The notes beneath the pieces were generated by a model. The model was not told the DNA's origin and searched no databases. It was given only the letters and a program-made list of their open reading frames with translations. DNA of 61,186 nucleotides from Lichenifustis flavocetrariae. GTDB taxonomy: Bacteria > Pseudomonadota > Alphaproteobacteria > Rhizobiales > Beijerinckiaceae. The first letter of the stretch is position 1; every line of letters starts with the position of its first letter. Shown here one piece after another: positions 1-6,718 of the stretch. The stretch lies in assembly GCF_026130545.1 (NCBI RefSeq), contig NZ_JAMOIM010000028.1, positions 1-61,186 on the forward strand. The letters run 5' to 3'. Both the position numbers and the translations under genes were made by a program.

Positions 1-86
1 CCTTCTTACAACTGGCGTCTATTCGACTCATGCTGCGAAAGCTCTGCCAGAAAAAGATATGACTTCGGACAGACTCTAAGGAGATC

Positions 87-440
87 TTGCCGAAGGAATG
101 CCCACCGTCGGAAGCGATCGTGCCCAACAAAATGACAGTGATTCGCGCTCTTCAGGCAGGAACGCCAACCCCAGACGATTTCAAGTCACACGCGGCTCTG
201 GGGAAGCAGAATCACTCGGATTGTTCGCCGTGCAGATGGGCTTCTTGCTCTGTCTTCGTCCCGCCTTCAAGGCTGAGTAAGCTGCCAAAAATAAGAAAAT
301 ATGTCTATTGGGCTTACCTCGCCGTCGATGATCAAACCGGAAAGGTTTTGCCCGGCAAAAAAGGCCACATAGATCTGTGGATGTTTTCGTCGTTCGATCC
401 AATGGCGGCCATCATCGATGTAGTTGAGAGGCCGTCCTGA
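87..440 (+). CDS. hypothetical protein, first gene of an accessory pair
   Basis: A 117-residue protein that I do not recognise. The TTG start is chosen because a clear AAGGAG ribosome-binding site lies at 78-83, just upstream. The middle is rich in cysteine (DCSPCRWASC, about residues 44-53), which could bind metal, but no known motif is complete. No membrane segment or signal peptide is visible. The stop codon overlaps the ATG of the next gene by one base (TGATG), so the two are probably translationally coupled and act together. Function unknown. Confidence 0.6.
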   Translation: MPKECPPSEAIVPNKMTVIRALQAGTPTPDDFKSHAALGKQNHSDCSPCRWASCSVFVPPSRLSKLPKIRKYVYWAYLAVDDQTGKVLPGKKGHIDLWMFSSFDPMAAIIDVVERPS

Positions 441-1537
441 TGGCAGCGCGACAAGATTCAAAATCTGCCAAGTTGATACAAACTCTCGTATTTCACGATG
501 AGCCGCAACTTGCGTTATTCGAAACAGATCAGGGCAGAAAGATGCTCGCCGTCGCGATAGACGACGCTATGTCAGAGAGCAAATTCTTTTGTAGTGAAGT
601 GTTAGATAAGGCATTTAGGGCATACAAGAACGGGCGCGTAGACTTAAATTTTATCTTTAGGTTTTCAACAGGGCGGCGAAACTACACATTTGACTGGTCG
701 GATATCTCTGATAATCTTGAGGTAAATCTCAATCGTGCTTCACAAGCAGAGATTAACAACAAAGAACTTTACCCGGACCGCGGGTTTTTTGAGGAAGATC
801 ATACAGAAGAGTGGATTTCAGGAAAAATCCTGTCTTCGAAAGAACGTTACGTGATAGATGGGAGATGGGAAGCATCTGATTTTTCTCGCTTTTATACGAA
901 AATTGGTGATGTTTATTCTTTCCTGGCAATCGTAGAGGACTTAGAAAACGATAATATAGGTCCAGACGAGAAAAAGAAAATCATTGGTGCCGTTAACGAC
1001 CCATCATGGCGTGGTGGGGGAAGTTACGTGGGATTTTACAATGACCTTGCGAGCCATAGTCAGGACGTGAGGCCCTTGCGTGTTTCCGCAATTCAGTATG
1101 CGTCCCTTGGGCATATAGAGGTTGAGGGTAGAGCATCAGTATTTCGTGAAATTGAAAACGGTATCGATGCTTTTAAAAACAGCGATGGGAAACTCAGGAA
1201 GCTCTATTCGGCGCTCAACCGCACTCTTGAGAGAGAAGGGTTGAAGACTGCATCGAAAGATGCAGACTTCTCAGATTCCGAATTGAAAAAATGGGTTTCG
1301 AAAAATAGTATGGAATTCGCATGTGAAATGAAAATCTCTGATGCGGGCAGAGTGTTAGATGCCTGCCAAAGCAATGTACTAATTTTTACGAAGATCATTA
1401 TGTCTTATTACAGGCGTCTAAGAGATCTAAATGATTTCCAGAGAGAGGGTAGGTTATCAGTCAATTCGCCACTCGCTGCCAGTACGCCTTCCACGTCCGC
1501 GACACCGGATGCTGCAAGACCGCCTCCGTCGCCATGA
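440..1537 (+). CDS. hypothetical AT-rich gene with a GC-rich foreign tail
   Basis: A 365-residue protein of unknown function, coupled to the preceding gene by a one-base overlap. It is charged and predicted soluble, with many Asp, Glu, Lys and aromatic residues, and has no motif I can name. Its base composition is much richer in A and T than every neighbour, a sign of recent transfer. The last 25 or so residues (SVNSPLAASTPSTSATPD and the following Pro-rich end) differ in character. They lie over the antisense strand of an IS remnant, so the natural C-terminus may have been lost near base 1455 and replaced by read-through. Confidence 0.7.
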   Translation: MAARQDSKSAKLIQTLVFHDEPQLALFETDQGRKMLAVAIDDAMSESKFFCSEVLDKAFRAYKNGRVDLNFIFRFSTGRRNYTFDWSDISDNLEVNLNRASQAEINNKELYPDRGFFEEDHTEEWISGKILSSKERYVIDGRWEASDFSRFYTKIGDVYSFLAIVEDLENDNIGPDEKKKIIGAVNDPSWRGGGSYVGFYNDLASHSQDVRPLRVSAIQYASLGHIEVEGRASVFREIENGIDAFKNSDGKLRKLYSALNRTLEREGLKTASKDADFSDSELKKWVSKNSMEFACEMKISDAGRVLDACQSNVLIFTKIIMSYYRRLRDLNDFQREGRLSVNSPLAASTPSTSATPDAARPPPSP

Positions 1538-1640
1538 GATACTGCTGCCCATTGGACACGCGACGGTTGTCTTCCCGCCACGCCATCTCACTGCTGCAAG
1601 CTTGGAGGTAGGGGCCGGCGATGTGGATGCCGGTCTTGGA
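1461..1640 (-). pseudogene. C-terminal remnant of a transposase (possibly IS1595/ISXO2 type)
   Basis: The minus strand encodes about 59 residues containing SSEMAWREDNRRVSNGQQY and ending in SRTWKAYWQR before a stop. The MAWRE-N-RR-NG pattern with a terminal W-YWQR resembles my memory of C-terminal ends of ISXO2-like transposases. The rest of the enzyme is absent, and the fragment overlaps the 3' end of the gene on the other strand. The family name is a recollection, not a search result. Confidence 0.4.
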
Positions 1641-1869
1641 CCTGCAACCCGACCGCAGCCGTTCACTCCGGGTCCCTCTGCAGCCGCACGCCAATCCCAC
1701 CTGGATCAAAGACAACACCAGCCGCCTCGCAAACTGCCTGGATGTTGGCAGCTTGAGCGATAGTGATGGGCGGCGTGCTGTCGGTGTTCTCGGCGCGCTG
1801 TAGGGTGGAGAGCTGCAGCTTTGCGCGCACACACAGCTTGCTGGCATCCATAATTACCTCCGCAGGGGA

Positions 1870-1889
1870 CCGTCGCCTTTAGACGACGG
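1870..1889 (+). repeat. left-end subterminal hairpin of the IS
   Basis: CCGTCG pairs with CGACGG around an 8-base loop, 12 bases inside the left boundary. In IS200/IS605 elements TnpA recognises such imperfect hairpins on one DNA strand. Confidence 0.65.
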
Positions 1890-1949
1890 GGGAATGCGGC
1901 CTCGCGACCGGGTTGACGTTATAAGGATGGCTACCGTATATTTACTCGC

Positions 1950-2345
1950 ATGACGCGATACCGGCGCAATGCGGGCGCAACATTCAGCCTCAAGTTCCAC
2001 ATTGTGTGGTGCCCGAAGTACCGCAGGCCAGTGCTCGTGCCGCCGTTTGATGCGAGGCTGAAGGAGATCATCGCCGAGGTTGCGGCCGAAGCAGACATGA
2101 TCATCCACGCGCTCGAAGTTATGCCCGATCACGTGCACCTGTTCGTCGAGGCCGACGCGACGCTTGCCGTGGCCGAGATTGTCAACCGCTTCAAGGGCAG
2201 GTCCTCCCGCCTGATGCGGGCCGAGTTCCCTGCTCTCAAATCCAAACTGCCGACGCTTTGGAGCCGAAGTTATTATGCGGGTAGTGTCGGCAATGTCAGC
2301 GCCGAGGCAGTCAAGGCGTATATAGCCGCCCAGAAGGGCGCCTGA
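1950..2345 (+). CDS. tnpA: IS200/IS605 transposase TnpA (Y1 HUH)
   Basis: A 131-residue single-strand transposase of the Y1_Tnp family that cuts and rejoins the element ends as a dimer. The HUH metal-binding motif is His61-Val62-His63 in MPDHVHLFVE. The likely catalytic tyrosine is Tyr124 in AEAVKAYIAAQ near the C-terminus. The N-terminal FHIVWCPKYRRPVL is characteristic of the family. Length is normal and no frameshift is visible. It lies three bases upstream of tnpB and probably shares its transcript. Confidence 0.95.
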   Translation: MTRYRRNAGATFSLKFHIVWCPKYRRPVLVPPFDARLKEIIAEVAAEADMIIHALEVMPDHVHLFVEADATLAVAEIVNRFKGRSSRLMRAEFPALKSKLPTLWSRSYYAGSVGNVSAEAVKAYIAAQKGA

Positions 2346-2348
2346 GGC

Positions 2349-3467
2349 ATGCCGCTGCGCTCCTACAAGTTCCGCATCAGACCGAACCGGGCGCAATCCC
2401 TCGCACTCGACGCGATGCTTCGAGACTTCTGCGGCCTGTACAACGCCTGCTTGCAACAGCGTATCGAAGCCTACGAAAGGCGTCGCGTCAGCTTGCGCTA
2501 TAGCAACCAAGCCTCCGAACTCAAGGCTTGCCGTACCGATGACCCGGATGGGCTCGGGCGCTGGTCCTTCTCCGCCCTTCAGCAGGTCTTGCGGCGGGTT
2601 GACCAGACCTATGCAGCGTTCTTCAAGCGCAAGCGCGGCTTCCCGAGGTTTCGCGCCTCGGCCCGCTATCACGCCGCAACGTTCCGCGTCGGCGACGGAA
2701 TGACGATTAAGAAGGATCGCCGCATCGGCATCGTCGGAATTCCGGGTGCGATTAAGGTGCGCTGGCACCGCGATATGCTAAAGGGCGCCAAGCTTGGAAC
2801 CGGCATTTTGACCCGTCAGAACGGCAAGTGGTTCGTCGTCTTCTCCGTCGAAGCCGGATTTGCCGAAGCTTGCGGCACCGGGGATATCGGCATTGACTTC
2901 GGCCTCAACAGCCTGATCGCAACGAGCGACGGCGAGACCGTCGAGGCGCCACGCTTCGCCCGTAAGGCGCAGGCAGCACAACGTCGCAGGCAACGGGCGC
3001 TCGCGCGATGCAAGCGCGGATCGAAAAGAAGGCTGAAGGCCAAACATCGCTTGGCTGTCGGTTCCGCTAAGATTGCGAACCAACGCCGCGACTTCGCCCA
3101 TAAGCTCTCGCGATCCCTCGTCAATCGCTACAAACGGATAGCCTTCGAAGATCTCAATCTGACCGGGCTCAAGCGAGGCATGCTCGCCCGGTCGATCCAC
3201 GACGCCGCATGGAGCCAAATTGTCCAGTTCACCCAGTATAAGGCTGAAAGTGCCGATACCGAGGTGAAGATGGTCGATCCGCGCGGCACATCGCAAACCT
3301 GCCCGATGTGCGGAATCATCCAGGCCAAGACGCTCAAGATCCGGGTCCACCGCTGCGAATGCGGCGCTGTTCTTGATCGTGATGTCGCGGCTGGCATGAT
3401 CGTCAAGCAAAGGGCTTTTGGGCCGGGACACGGCCTTCGGACGCCAAGCCAGCGGGTTGCCGCATAG
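2349..3467 (+). CDS. tnpB: TnpB RNA-guided nuclease of IS605 type
   Basis: A 372-residue TnpB of the OrfB_IS605 family, the ancestor group of Cas12 enzymes; TnpB proteins cut DNA guided by an RNA from the element's right end and help keep the element in place. The split RuvC site appears complete: Asp183 in GIDFG, Glu267 in AFEDLN and an Asp at 343/345 in LDRDVAAG. A zinc finger is formed by Cys318, Cys321, Cys336 and Cys338. The N-terminal REC/wedge part starts with the usual SYKFRIRPN. No inactivating change is visible. Confidence 0.94.
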   Translation: MPLRSYKFRIRPNRAQSLALDAMLRDFCGLYNACLQQRIEAYERRRVSLRYSNQASELKACRTDDPDGLGRWSFSALQQVLRRVDQTYAAFFKRKRGFPRFRASARYHAATFRVGDGMTIKKDRRIGIVGIPGAIKVRWHRDMLKGAKLGTGILTRQNGKWFVVFSVEAGFAEACGTGDIGIDFGLNSLIATSDGETVEAPRFARKAQAAQRRRQRALARCKRGSKRRLKAKHRLAVGSAKIANQRRDFAHKLSRSLVNRYKRIAFEDLNLTGLKRGMLARSIHDAAWSQIVQFTQYKAESADTEVKMVDPRGTSQTCPMCGIIQAKTLKIRVHRCECGAVLDRDVAAGMIVKQRAFGPGHGLRTPSQRVAA

Positions 3468-3509
3468 CTTGTCCGAGAAGCCGCCTGCTTCAGCGGGCGG
3501 AGTTGTCAC
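3330..3509 (+). ncRNA. predicted omega RNA (reRNA) for TnpB
   Basis: By analogy with characterised IS605 systems, the guide RNA scaffold should span the 3' end of tnpB and the right end of the element, with its last bases at 3509 and the guide read from the flank. The terminal hairpin at 3481-3500 supports this. The 5' boundary given here is a rough guess; no promoter was identified. Confidence 0.4.
3481..3500 (+). repeat. right-end subterminal hairpin of the IS
   Basis: CCGCCTGC pairs with GCGGGCGG (one G-T wobble) around a TTCA loop, nine bases before the right boundary. It is the expected TnpA recognition hairpin and would also be the 3'-terminal hairpin of the TnpB guide RNA. Confidence 0.7.
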
Positions 3510-3580
3510 TCCCAAGAGCTTCCGAGCTTCACGGATCTGCCGGCCGGTGATCATTTCAACTTCGAACTCAGCCGACGACT

Positions 3581-3634
3581 TTTGAGGTTGGCGGGGTCGT
3601 TCTTCGGGACGGCTGGCGCATCACGTTCATGGCG
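3581..3634 (-). pseudogene. duplicated tail of the ribbon-helix-helix gene
   Basis: This stretch is clearly related to 4884-4938, the 3' end of the regulator gene at 4855-5241. Both begin TTTGAGGTTGGCG, and ATCACGTTCATGGCG closes both. On the minus strand it reads AMNVMRQ, matching AAMNVMRK of the intact copy. Only the tail survives, fused next to the XRE gene start on one side and to the end of the gene at 3627 on the other. Confidence 0.6.
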
Positions 3635-3935
3635 CCGTGAAAACCTGCTGGCCACCGTAGGCCGTGAACGAGCTCAGCACCTTTTCGATCATGCCATCTT
3701 TGGCCTCGACCGAAACCCGGAGTTTGCCGGCGAGTGCGGGGTGCGGCTCGGTGCCGGCCTTGTCCCCGGCATTCTCATTGTCGCTTCCGGCGACCGCCGT
3801 GCCGGCGCTGTTCTCGGCTGTGACAGGCACGATTGAAATCGCGCTCGGATCGATCCCGTGTTCTTGAGCGAGATGCTCGACCGTCATTTCGGACTCTCGG
3901 CGTGTTTCAAATTCGGCGGCCAGTGTCTTCGGCAT
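3627..3935 (-). CDS. conserved small protein of unknown function
   Basis: A 102-residue acidic protein starting MPKTLAAEFETRRESEMTVE. It is predicted soluble, with an alpha/beta-like pattern of two segments (FETRRESEMTVEHLAQEHG and LRVSVEAKDGMIEKVLSSF) that could be a ferredoxin-like fold. I recall similar uncharacterised proteins in Methylobacterium and Bradyrhizobium. The ATG at 3935 is preferred over an upstream one because the conserved-looking part begins there. The last residues overlap the duplicated regulator tail, so the C-terminus may be altered. Confidence 0.65.
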   Translation of the reverse strand: MPKTLAAEFETRRESEMTVEHLAQEHGIDPSAISIVPVTAENSAGTAVAGSDNENAGDKAGTEPHPALAGKLRVSVEAKDGMIEKVLSSFTAYGGQQVFTAP

Positions 3936-4040
3936 GTGAGGCTCCCTGGTGCCCGTAAGAGGCGGGCTCCCGCCGTCAACATCGTGCATGACCGGCTGTT
4001 CCCACCAGGTCCGCCGATAGACGTCTGCGTTTGATCAGCA

Positions 4041-4256
4041 TCACGACCTCCGCTGTTCCCGCCGCGCACGTCTGACCTCGGTCGCGATCCGGTCGGACTC
4101 CTCCTTGGCTAAGCGCAAGGCGCGCAGCTTGGCCATCTTCTCGGCCTCGGCATCCCTGGAGGCTTCTTGGAGCTGCTGGCTCACATTGGGCACTTCTCGC
4201 TTGAACAGCGCTTCGGCTCTGGCTTTCGCCGCAGTCTTGTCAGGTGCTGCCGTCAT
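4041..4256 (-). CDS. small charged helical protein
   Basis: A 71-residue protein, almost entirely charged helix (AEALFKREVPNVSQQLQEAS, then EAEKMAKLRALRLAKEESDR), probably a coiled coil, with an Arg-rich end. No known domain. Similar short proteins occur in Rhizobiales genomes as I recall them. It lies alone between two other small minus-strand genes. Function unknown. Confidence 0.5.
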   Translation of the reverse strand: MTAAPDKTAAKARAEALFKREVPNVSQQLQEASRDAEAEKMAKLRALRLAKEESDRIATEVRRARREQRRS

Positions 4257-4510
4257 TCTCGTGTTCGCTCATTTCCGCCCACTTTTCTAAGCTACACCCA
4301 GGCAACTGCGAGAGCACTCGATCGTTACAGAGCAACCGGTCGGAGATCATGCGATCGTCGGCGCAGCGGTCAAGCCTCGACGATGAAACATCCTGCCCGC
4401 GCCCGTGCGCCGCTCCGCCAAACTCGTGCGGTCGTTACGAGCACTTTTCATCGCCGCAACACCCTGGAGTGCTCAGTCTGGCTCGGCCGTGTGCTGGATG
4501 GGTCAGGCGG

Positions 4511-4732
4511 TCATGGCTGGCGCGGATTTCTCGGCCAAACCACCTTGTTTCCGCGGCTCAGCCGATAATGCCAGTCTGCCCGGCGGGTTTTCAGTGCGTC
4601 CTCTTCGGTCAGATATCTGCCAACATCCGACACCCACCGACCCTCGAGATCTACCCTGGTAAGGAGGTACGGCGGAAGCTTCTCCCCGTCATCCGGTACG
4701 GGGATGCCCGAGTCTTCCTCAATGGCGGTCAT
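4511..4732 (-). CDS. small hypothetical protein
   Basis: A 73-residue protein with no motif I recognise. An AGAGG ribosome-binding site lies four bases before the ATG, which supports the start. The middle segment YLLTRVDLEGRWVSDVGRYL looks like a beta-rich fold, and the rest is basic. It belongs to the same minus-strand series of small genes as its neighbours, with long gaps between them. Confidence 0.45.
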   Translation of the reverse strand: MTAIEEDSGIPVPDDGEKLPPYLLTRVDLEGRWVSDVGRYLTEEDALKTRRADWHYRLSRGNKVVWPRNPRQP

Positions 4733-4854
4733 CGGCCTCTAATCCTTTGTGCAACAACTGTCTAACCGCCTCTGCCCTGAAGGTCGCGGGTCAGGCTGAC
4801 GGGCGATCCACGCGTCGAGCGCTCTTAGGATAGGCTGTACGATGCGGCCGATGA

Positions 4855-5241
4855 TCACTTCCGCTTCGGCCTCGGTTGGCGGCCTTTGAGGTTGGCGAGG
4901 TCGTTCTCCGCCAGGGCTTTCCGCATCACGTTCATGGCGGCCTCCGGGCTTGGTTCATCAGCATCGGGAATGGTGGCGATCTTGTCTTCGAGCGCCTCGA
5001 TCTGAGTGGAGATGGCGGGCGCCACGTTCGCCGGCGGAATCAGGCCTTCATGGACAAGCCGGTCTTCCAAAATCTTCCGAATCATCTCAGAGCGCGAGGG
5101 TTTGGGATCTGGCTGACGGTCGGAGTAGGCATCGAGTCCGGCAACAATCTCATCAGTAAGTCTGGATGTGACTGCGGGGCCTCGCCCTGTCGCAGGACGA
5201 CCGCGTCCTTTTTTCTGGTGTACCTTTATTGACGTGTCCAT
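4855..5241 (-). CDS. ribbon-helix-helix DNA-binding regulator
   Basis: A 128-residue protein starting MDTSIKVHQKKGRGRPATGR, followed by a short beta strand (VTSRLTDEIVAGLDAY) and a helix pair (SRSEMIRKILEDRL, about residues 50-63) typical of RHH/CopG-like dimers that bind DNA. The C-terminal half is an acidic to basic tail ending QPRPKRK. No Shine-Dalgarno sequence precedes the ATG, so the mRNA may be leaderless. The start codon lies at the centre of an inverted repeat, which suggests self-repression. A broken copy of its tail lies at 3581-3634. Confidence 0.75.
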   Translation of the reverse strand: MDTSIKVHQKKGRGRPATGRGPAVTSRLTDEIVAGLDAYSDRQPDPKPSRSEMIRKILEDRLVHEGLIPPANVAPAISTQIEALEDKIATIPDADEPSPEAAMNVMRKALAENDLANLKGRQPRPKRK

Positions 5242-5260
5242 GATAAAGGTGTACCAGAAA
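5212..5260. promoter_or_regulatory. inverted repeat around the RHH start codon, probable operator
   Basis: Two 18-base arms (5212-5229 and 5243-5260) are inverted copies with 16 of 18 bases matching, separated by 13 bases. Each arm holds GGTGTACC, so the sites can also be read as two direct copies of an 8-base half-palindrome. The regulator's ATG (5239-5241) lies in the spacer. The likely use is autoregulation and possibly control of the rightward genes beginning at 5332. Confidence 0.6.
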
Positions 5261-5331
5261 GGCGGGCCGGGCGAAAGGGTGCAACCTTCCGATCCAGCCC
5301 TGACCACACCGAAACTTCTTGGAGTCTCGCC

Positions 5332-5595
5332 ATGGCTGCTCCCGCCAATAGCACACCTATGCCTGACGGTCCGCCACTTGGCGCCGTCGGCCGCATCCCT
5401 TGCCGAGTGGATCTCGAAAGCGAGTTCCTGGCCCTCAGCGCTCTCCGGGACCGCACCACGGCCCGGCTCTATGAGCTGCTCGACATCCTGAAGCCGCCAT
5501 GCCCGGTCCGGCCGACGGTCGCCCATCCGCCGCGATCCGGCCTTGTCCAGGCTGCGCCCCGCGTGCTCCTGTTCAAGGGAGGGCGCGATGCTTGA
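5332..5595 (+). CDS. small hypothetical protein, cassette gene 1
   Basis: An 87-residue protein without a recognised domain. TTGGAG upstream of the ATG supports the start. A central helix (ESEFLALSALRDRTTARLYE) is the only clear structural element. It overlaps the next gene by eight bases, making it the first of three coupled small genes. Unknown function; the layout resembles phage- or island-borne cargo. Confidence 0.5.
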   Translation: MAAPANSTPMPDGPPLGAVGRIPCRVDLESEFLALSALRDRTTARLYELLDILKPPCPVRPTVAHPPRSGLVQAAPRVLLFKGGRDA

Positions 5596-5938
5596 GCGAC
5601 GCGGATTCCTGCGCGCGCTGGCCGCGCTTCCGCTCGTCGGCGGCGGCGTAAAGCTGATCGGCGAGCCGACAGCCGCCGCGGTGCCCGTCACCGAAGGGTT
5701 GATGCTGAAATACGCGACGTTCCTCGCTCACGAGCATAGGGAAGCGATGTTCCAATACATGCGGATGACAGCGGCGAGCGATCGGGATCGAGATAGGACC
5801 ACGCGGCGCCTCGTGCCGATGGAGTGGTATCCAGAGGACGACCAGATCCATGGCCTCCTGCAGACTGTGGAGCCCGCCAAGCGAGCTGCGATCATCCTCA
5901 GCGCTGCGGGAGTTCCTTTTCGGAGTGCCGCGGCATGA
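5588..5938 (+). CDS. small protein with a Tat-like N-terminus, cassette gene 2
   Basis: A 116-residue protein. The ATG at 5588 gives MLERRGFLRALAALPLVGGG, an RRGFLR twin-arginine motif followed by a hydrophobic stretch, so export by the Tat route or inner-membrane anchoring is likely. The mature part has no cofactor-binding motif that I can see. It overlaps the previous gene by eight bases and the next by four (ATGA). Function unknown. Confidence 0.6.
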   Translation: MLERRGFLRALAALPLVGGGVKLIGEPTAAAVPVTEGLMLKYATFLAHEHREAMFQYMRMTAASDRDRDRTTRRLVPMEWYPEDDQIHGLLQTVEPAKRAAIILSAAGVPFRSAAA

Positions 5939-6171
5939 ACGCGAAAGCCGCCGTGGCCGCGCTCATCGAATATGAAGACGACGTGCGGAGTGTTCCGTCG
6001 GAACTTGCGGCCCTCAGCGCGCTGATGCGGCTTGCGGCGCTGTCCGGTGACCCACTGGATGCGGTCGAGCTAAGAGGGGTGGACGAACTCCTCAGCTTGG
6101 TGGCTTGTCAAGCGCGCAACGCCGAGAAGGCCTTCGACTGCGCGTTCGAAGCATTGCGCGACATCCGCTGA
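5935..6171 (+). CDS. small hypothetical protein, cassette gene 3
   Basis: A 78-residue all-helical protein starting MNAKAAVAALIEYEDDVRSV. It is coupled by an ATGA overlap to the exported protein upstream. No known domain. A terminator-like hairpin follows ten bases after the stop, which closes this three-gene unit. Confidence 0.5.
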   Translation: MNAKAAVAALIEYEDDVRSVPSELAALSALMRLAALSGDPLDAVELRGVDELLSLVACQARNAEKAFDCAFEALRDIR

Positions 6172-6180
6172 CATCCCTGG

Positions 6181-6212
6181 CCCGGCCTGCACGCGCAGCG
6201 CCGGGTTCTTCT
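6181..6212 (+). terminator. Rho-independent terminator of the small-gene cassette
   Basis: CCCGGC (6181-6186) pairs with GCCGGG (6200-6205), followed directly by TTCTTCTT. It lies between the end of the rightward cassette and the end of the leftward small gene, so it could serve both. Confidence 0.55.
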
Positions 6213-6220
6213 TGGGTGGG

Positions 6221-6349
6221 CTACTTGCCCTTCTTCGCACCCTTCCGCTGAGCCAGATCGGAAGCCGCCACTTCCTTCTCTTTCTTGCTCGATTTCGGAT
6301 CGCGCAAGATCTTGCTGGCGTCAGACGCAGCCTTCTTACCGGTCGGCAT
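6221..6349 (-). CDS. 42-residue basic conserved protein
   Basis: A lysine-rich small protein, MPTGKKAASDASKILRD near the start, then AASDLAQRKGAKKGK at the end. I recall very similar short proteins across alphaproteobacteria (MPTGKKAAS-ASKLL type) without assigned function. GGGG lies about six bases before the ATG. Its high charge suggests nucleic-acid or ribosome association, but that is a guess. It lies directly downstream of the tRNA gene on the same strand. Confidence 0.7.
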   Translation of the reverse strand: MPTGKKAASDASKILRDPKSSKKEKEVAASDLAQRKGAKKGK

Positions 6350-6430
6350 TTACGTTCCCCTCTCGCTGACATTGTGCTGACACGCACAAGCTACGGAAAA
6401 GACAACCTAACCCTAAGTCTTTGAATATAT

Positions 6431-6506
6431 TGGTGGAGCTGAGCGGAATCGAACCGCTGGCCTCTGCAGTGCGATTGCAGCGCTCTCCCATCTGAGCTAC
6501 AGCCCC
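6431..6506 (-). tRNA. tRNA-Ala (anticodon CGC)
   Basis: The minus strand folds as a standard 76-base tRNA with encoded CCA. The acceptor stem GGGGCTG/CAGCTCC contains the G3:U70 wobble that identifies alanine tRNA. The anticodon stem CTGCA/TGCAG encloses loop ATCGCAC, giving anticodon CGC for GCG codons. The T loop is GTTCGATTC. Its 3' end faces the accessory region at 1-6430, but I found no repeated tRNA end that would prove integration here. Confidence 0.96.
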
Positions 6507-6718
6507 ATGCGTCGCTGTTTAGGGCGGCGGTGTTCGGCTGTCAACGTGGCCCCCGAGACCGGACAACTCGACGGTCCAGCCTGCCCCGTAGCTTCAACAA
6601 CTTCATCCCGTCCGGCAAGGCCCCACGATCACCATGCCGCCGATTGCATCGAAGATGTGTCGCGGCGTCCACCCCTCTCGCCCTTGAGGTCGCAAGGCTT
6701 CTCGATCGCCTCGCTTGA

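Larger units (their letters stand above)
1858..3509 (+). mobile_element. IS200/IS605-family insertion sequence
   Basis: A 1652-bp element with tnpA and tnpB in the same orientation. The boundaries were set by requiring the split XRE gene to rejoin in frame without any target duplication, as expected for HUH single-strand transposition. The left end directly follows TTAC (1854-1857), the target tetranucleotide known for IS608. Subterminal hairpins lie at 1870-1889 and 3481-3500, and no terminal inverted repeats are seen. Both genes and both ends look intact, so the copy may be active. Confidence 0.88.
1663..3554 (-). pseudogene. XRE-type HTH regulator split by IS200/IS605
   Basis: Two pieces of one gene flank the insertion element. 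The N-terminal piece (3554 to 3510) encodes MITGRQIREARKLLG. The C-terminal piece (1857 to 1663) encodes VIMDASKLCVRAKLQLST, then LQRAENTD, and ends in GVRLQRDPE. Joining base 3510 to base 1857 restores an uninterrupted 79-codon frame typical of short XRE/Cro regulators (IREARKLLG, then a LSTLQRAE recognition helix). The family usually controls its own operon or a neighbouring toxin-like gene; no partner is evident here. The gene is inactive as it stands but could be restored by precise excision. Confidence 0.85.

Noticed and set aside
1854-2768. A 304-residue minus-strand frame within the IS element
   Set aside because: It is antisense to tnpA and tnpB, both intact with catalytic residues, and covers the IS boundary.
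5168-5491. A plus-strand frame reading MIKVYQKGG, resembling the start of the RHH protein
   Set aside because: The similarity comes from the inverted repeat itself; the remainder of the frame is unlike an RHH protein and is antisense to nothing conserved.
6431-6506. tRNA-Ala as an integration site for the island at 1-6430
   Set aside because: The tRNA 3' end faces the accessory region, but I found no second copy of the tRNA end and no integrase gene in the window.
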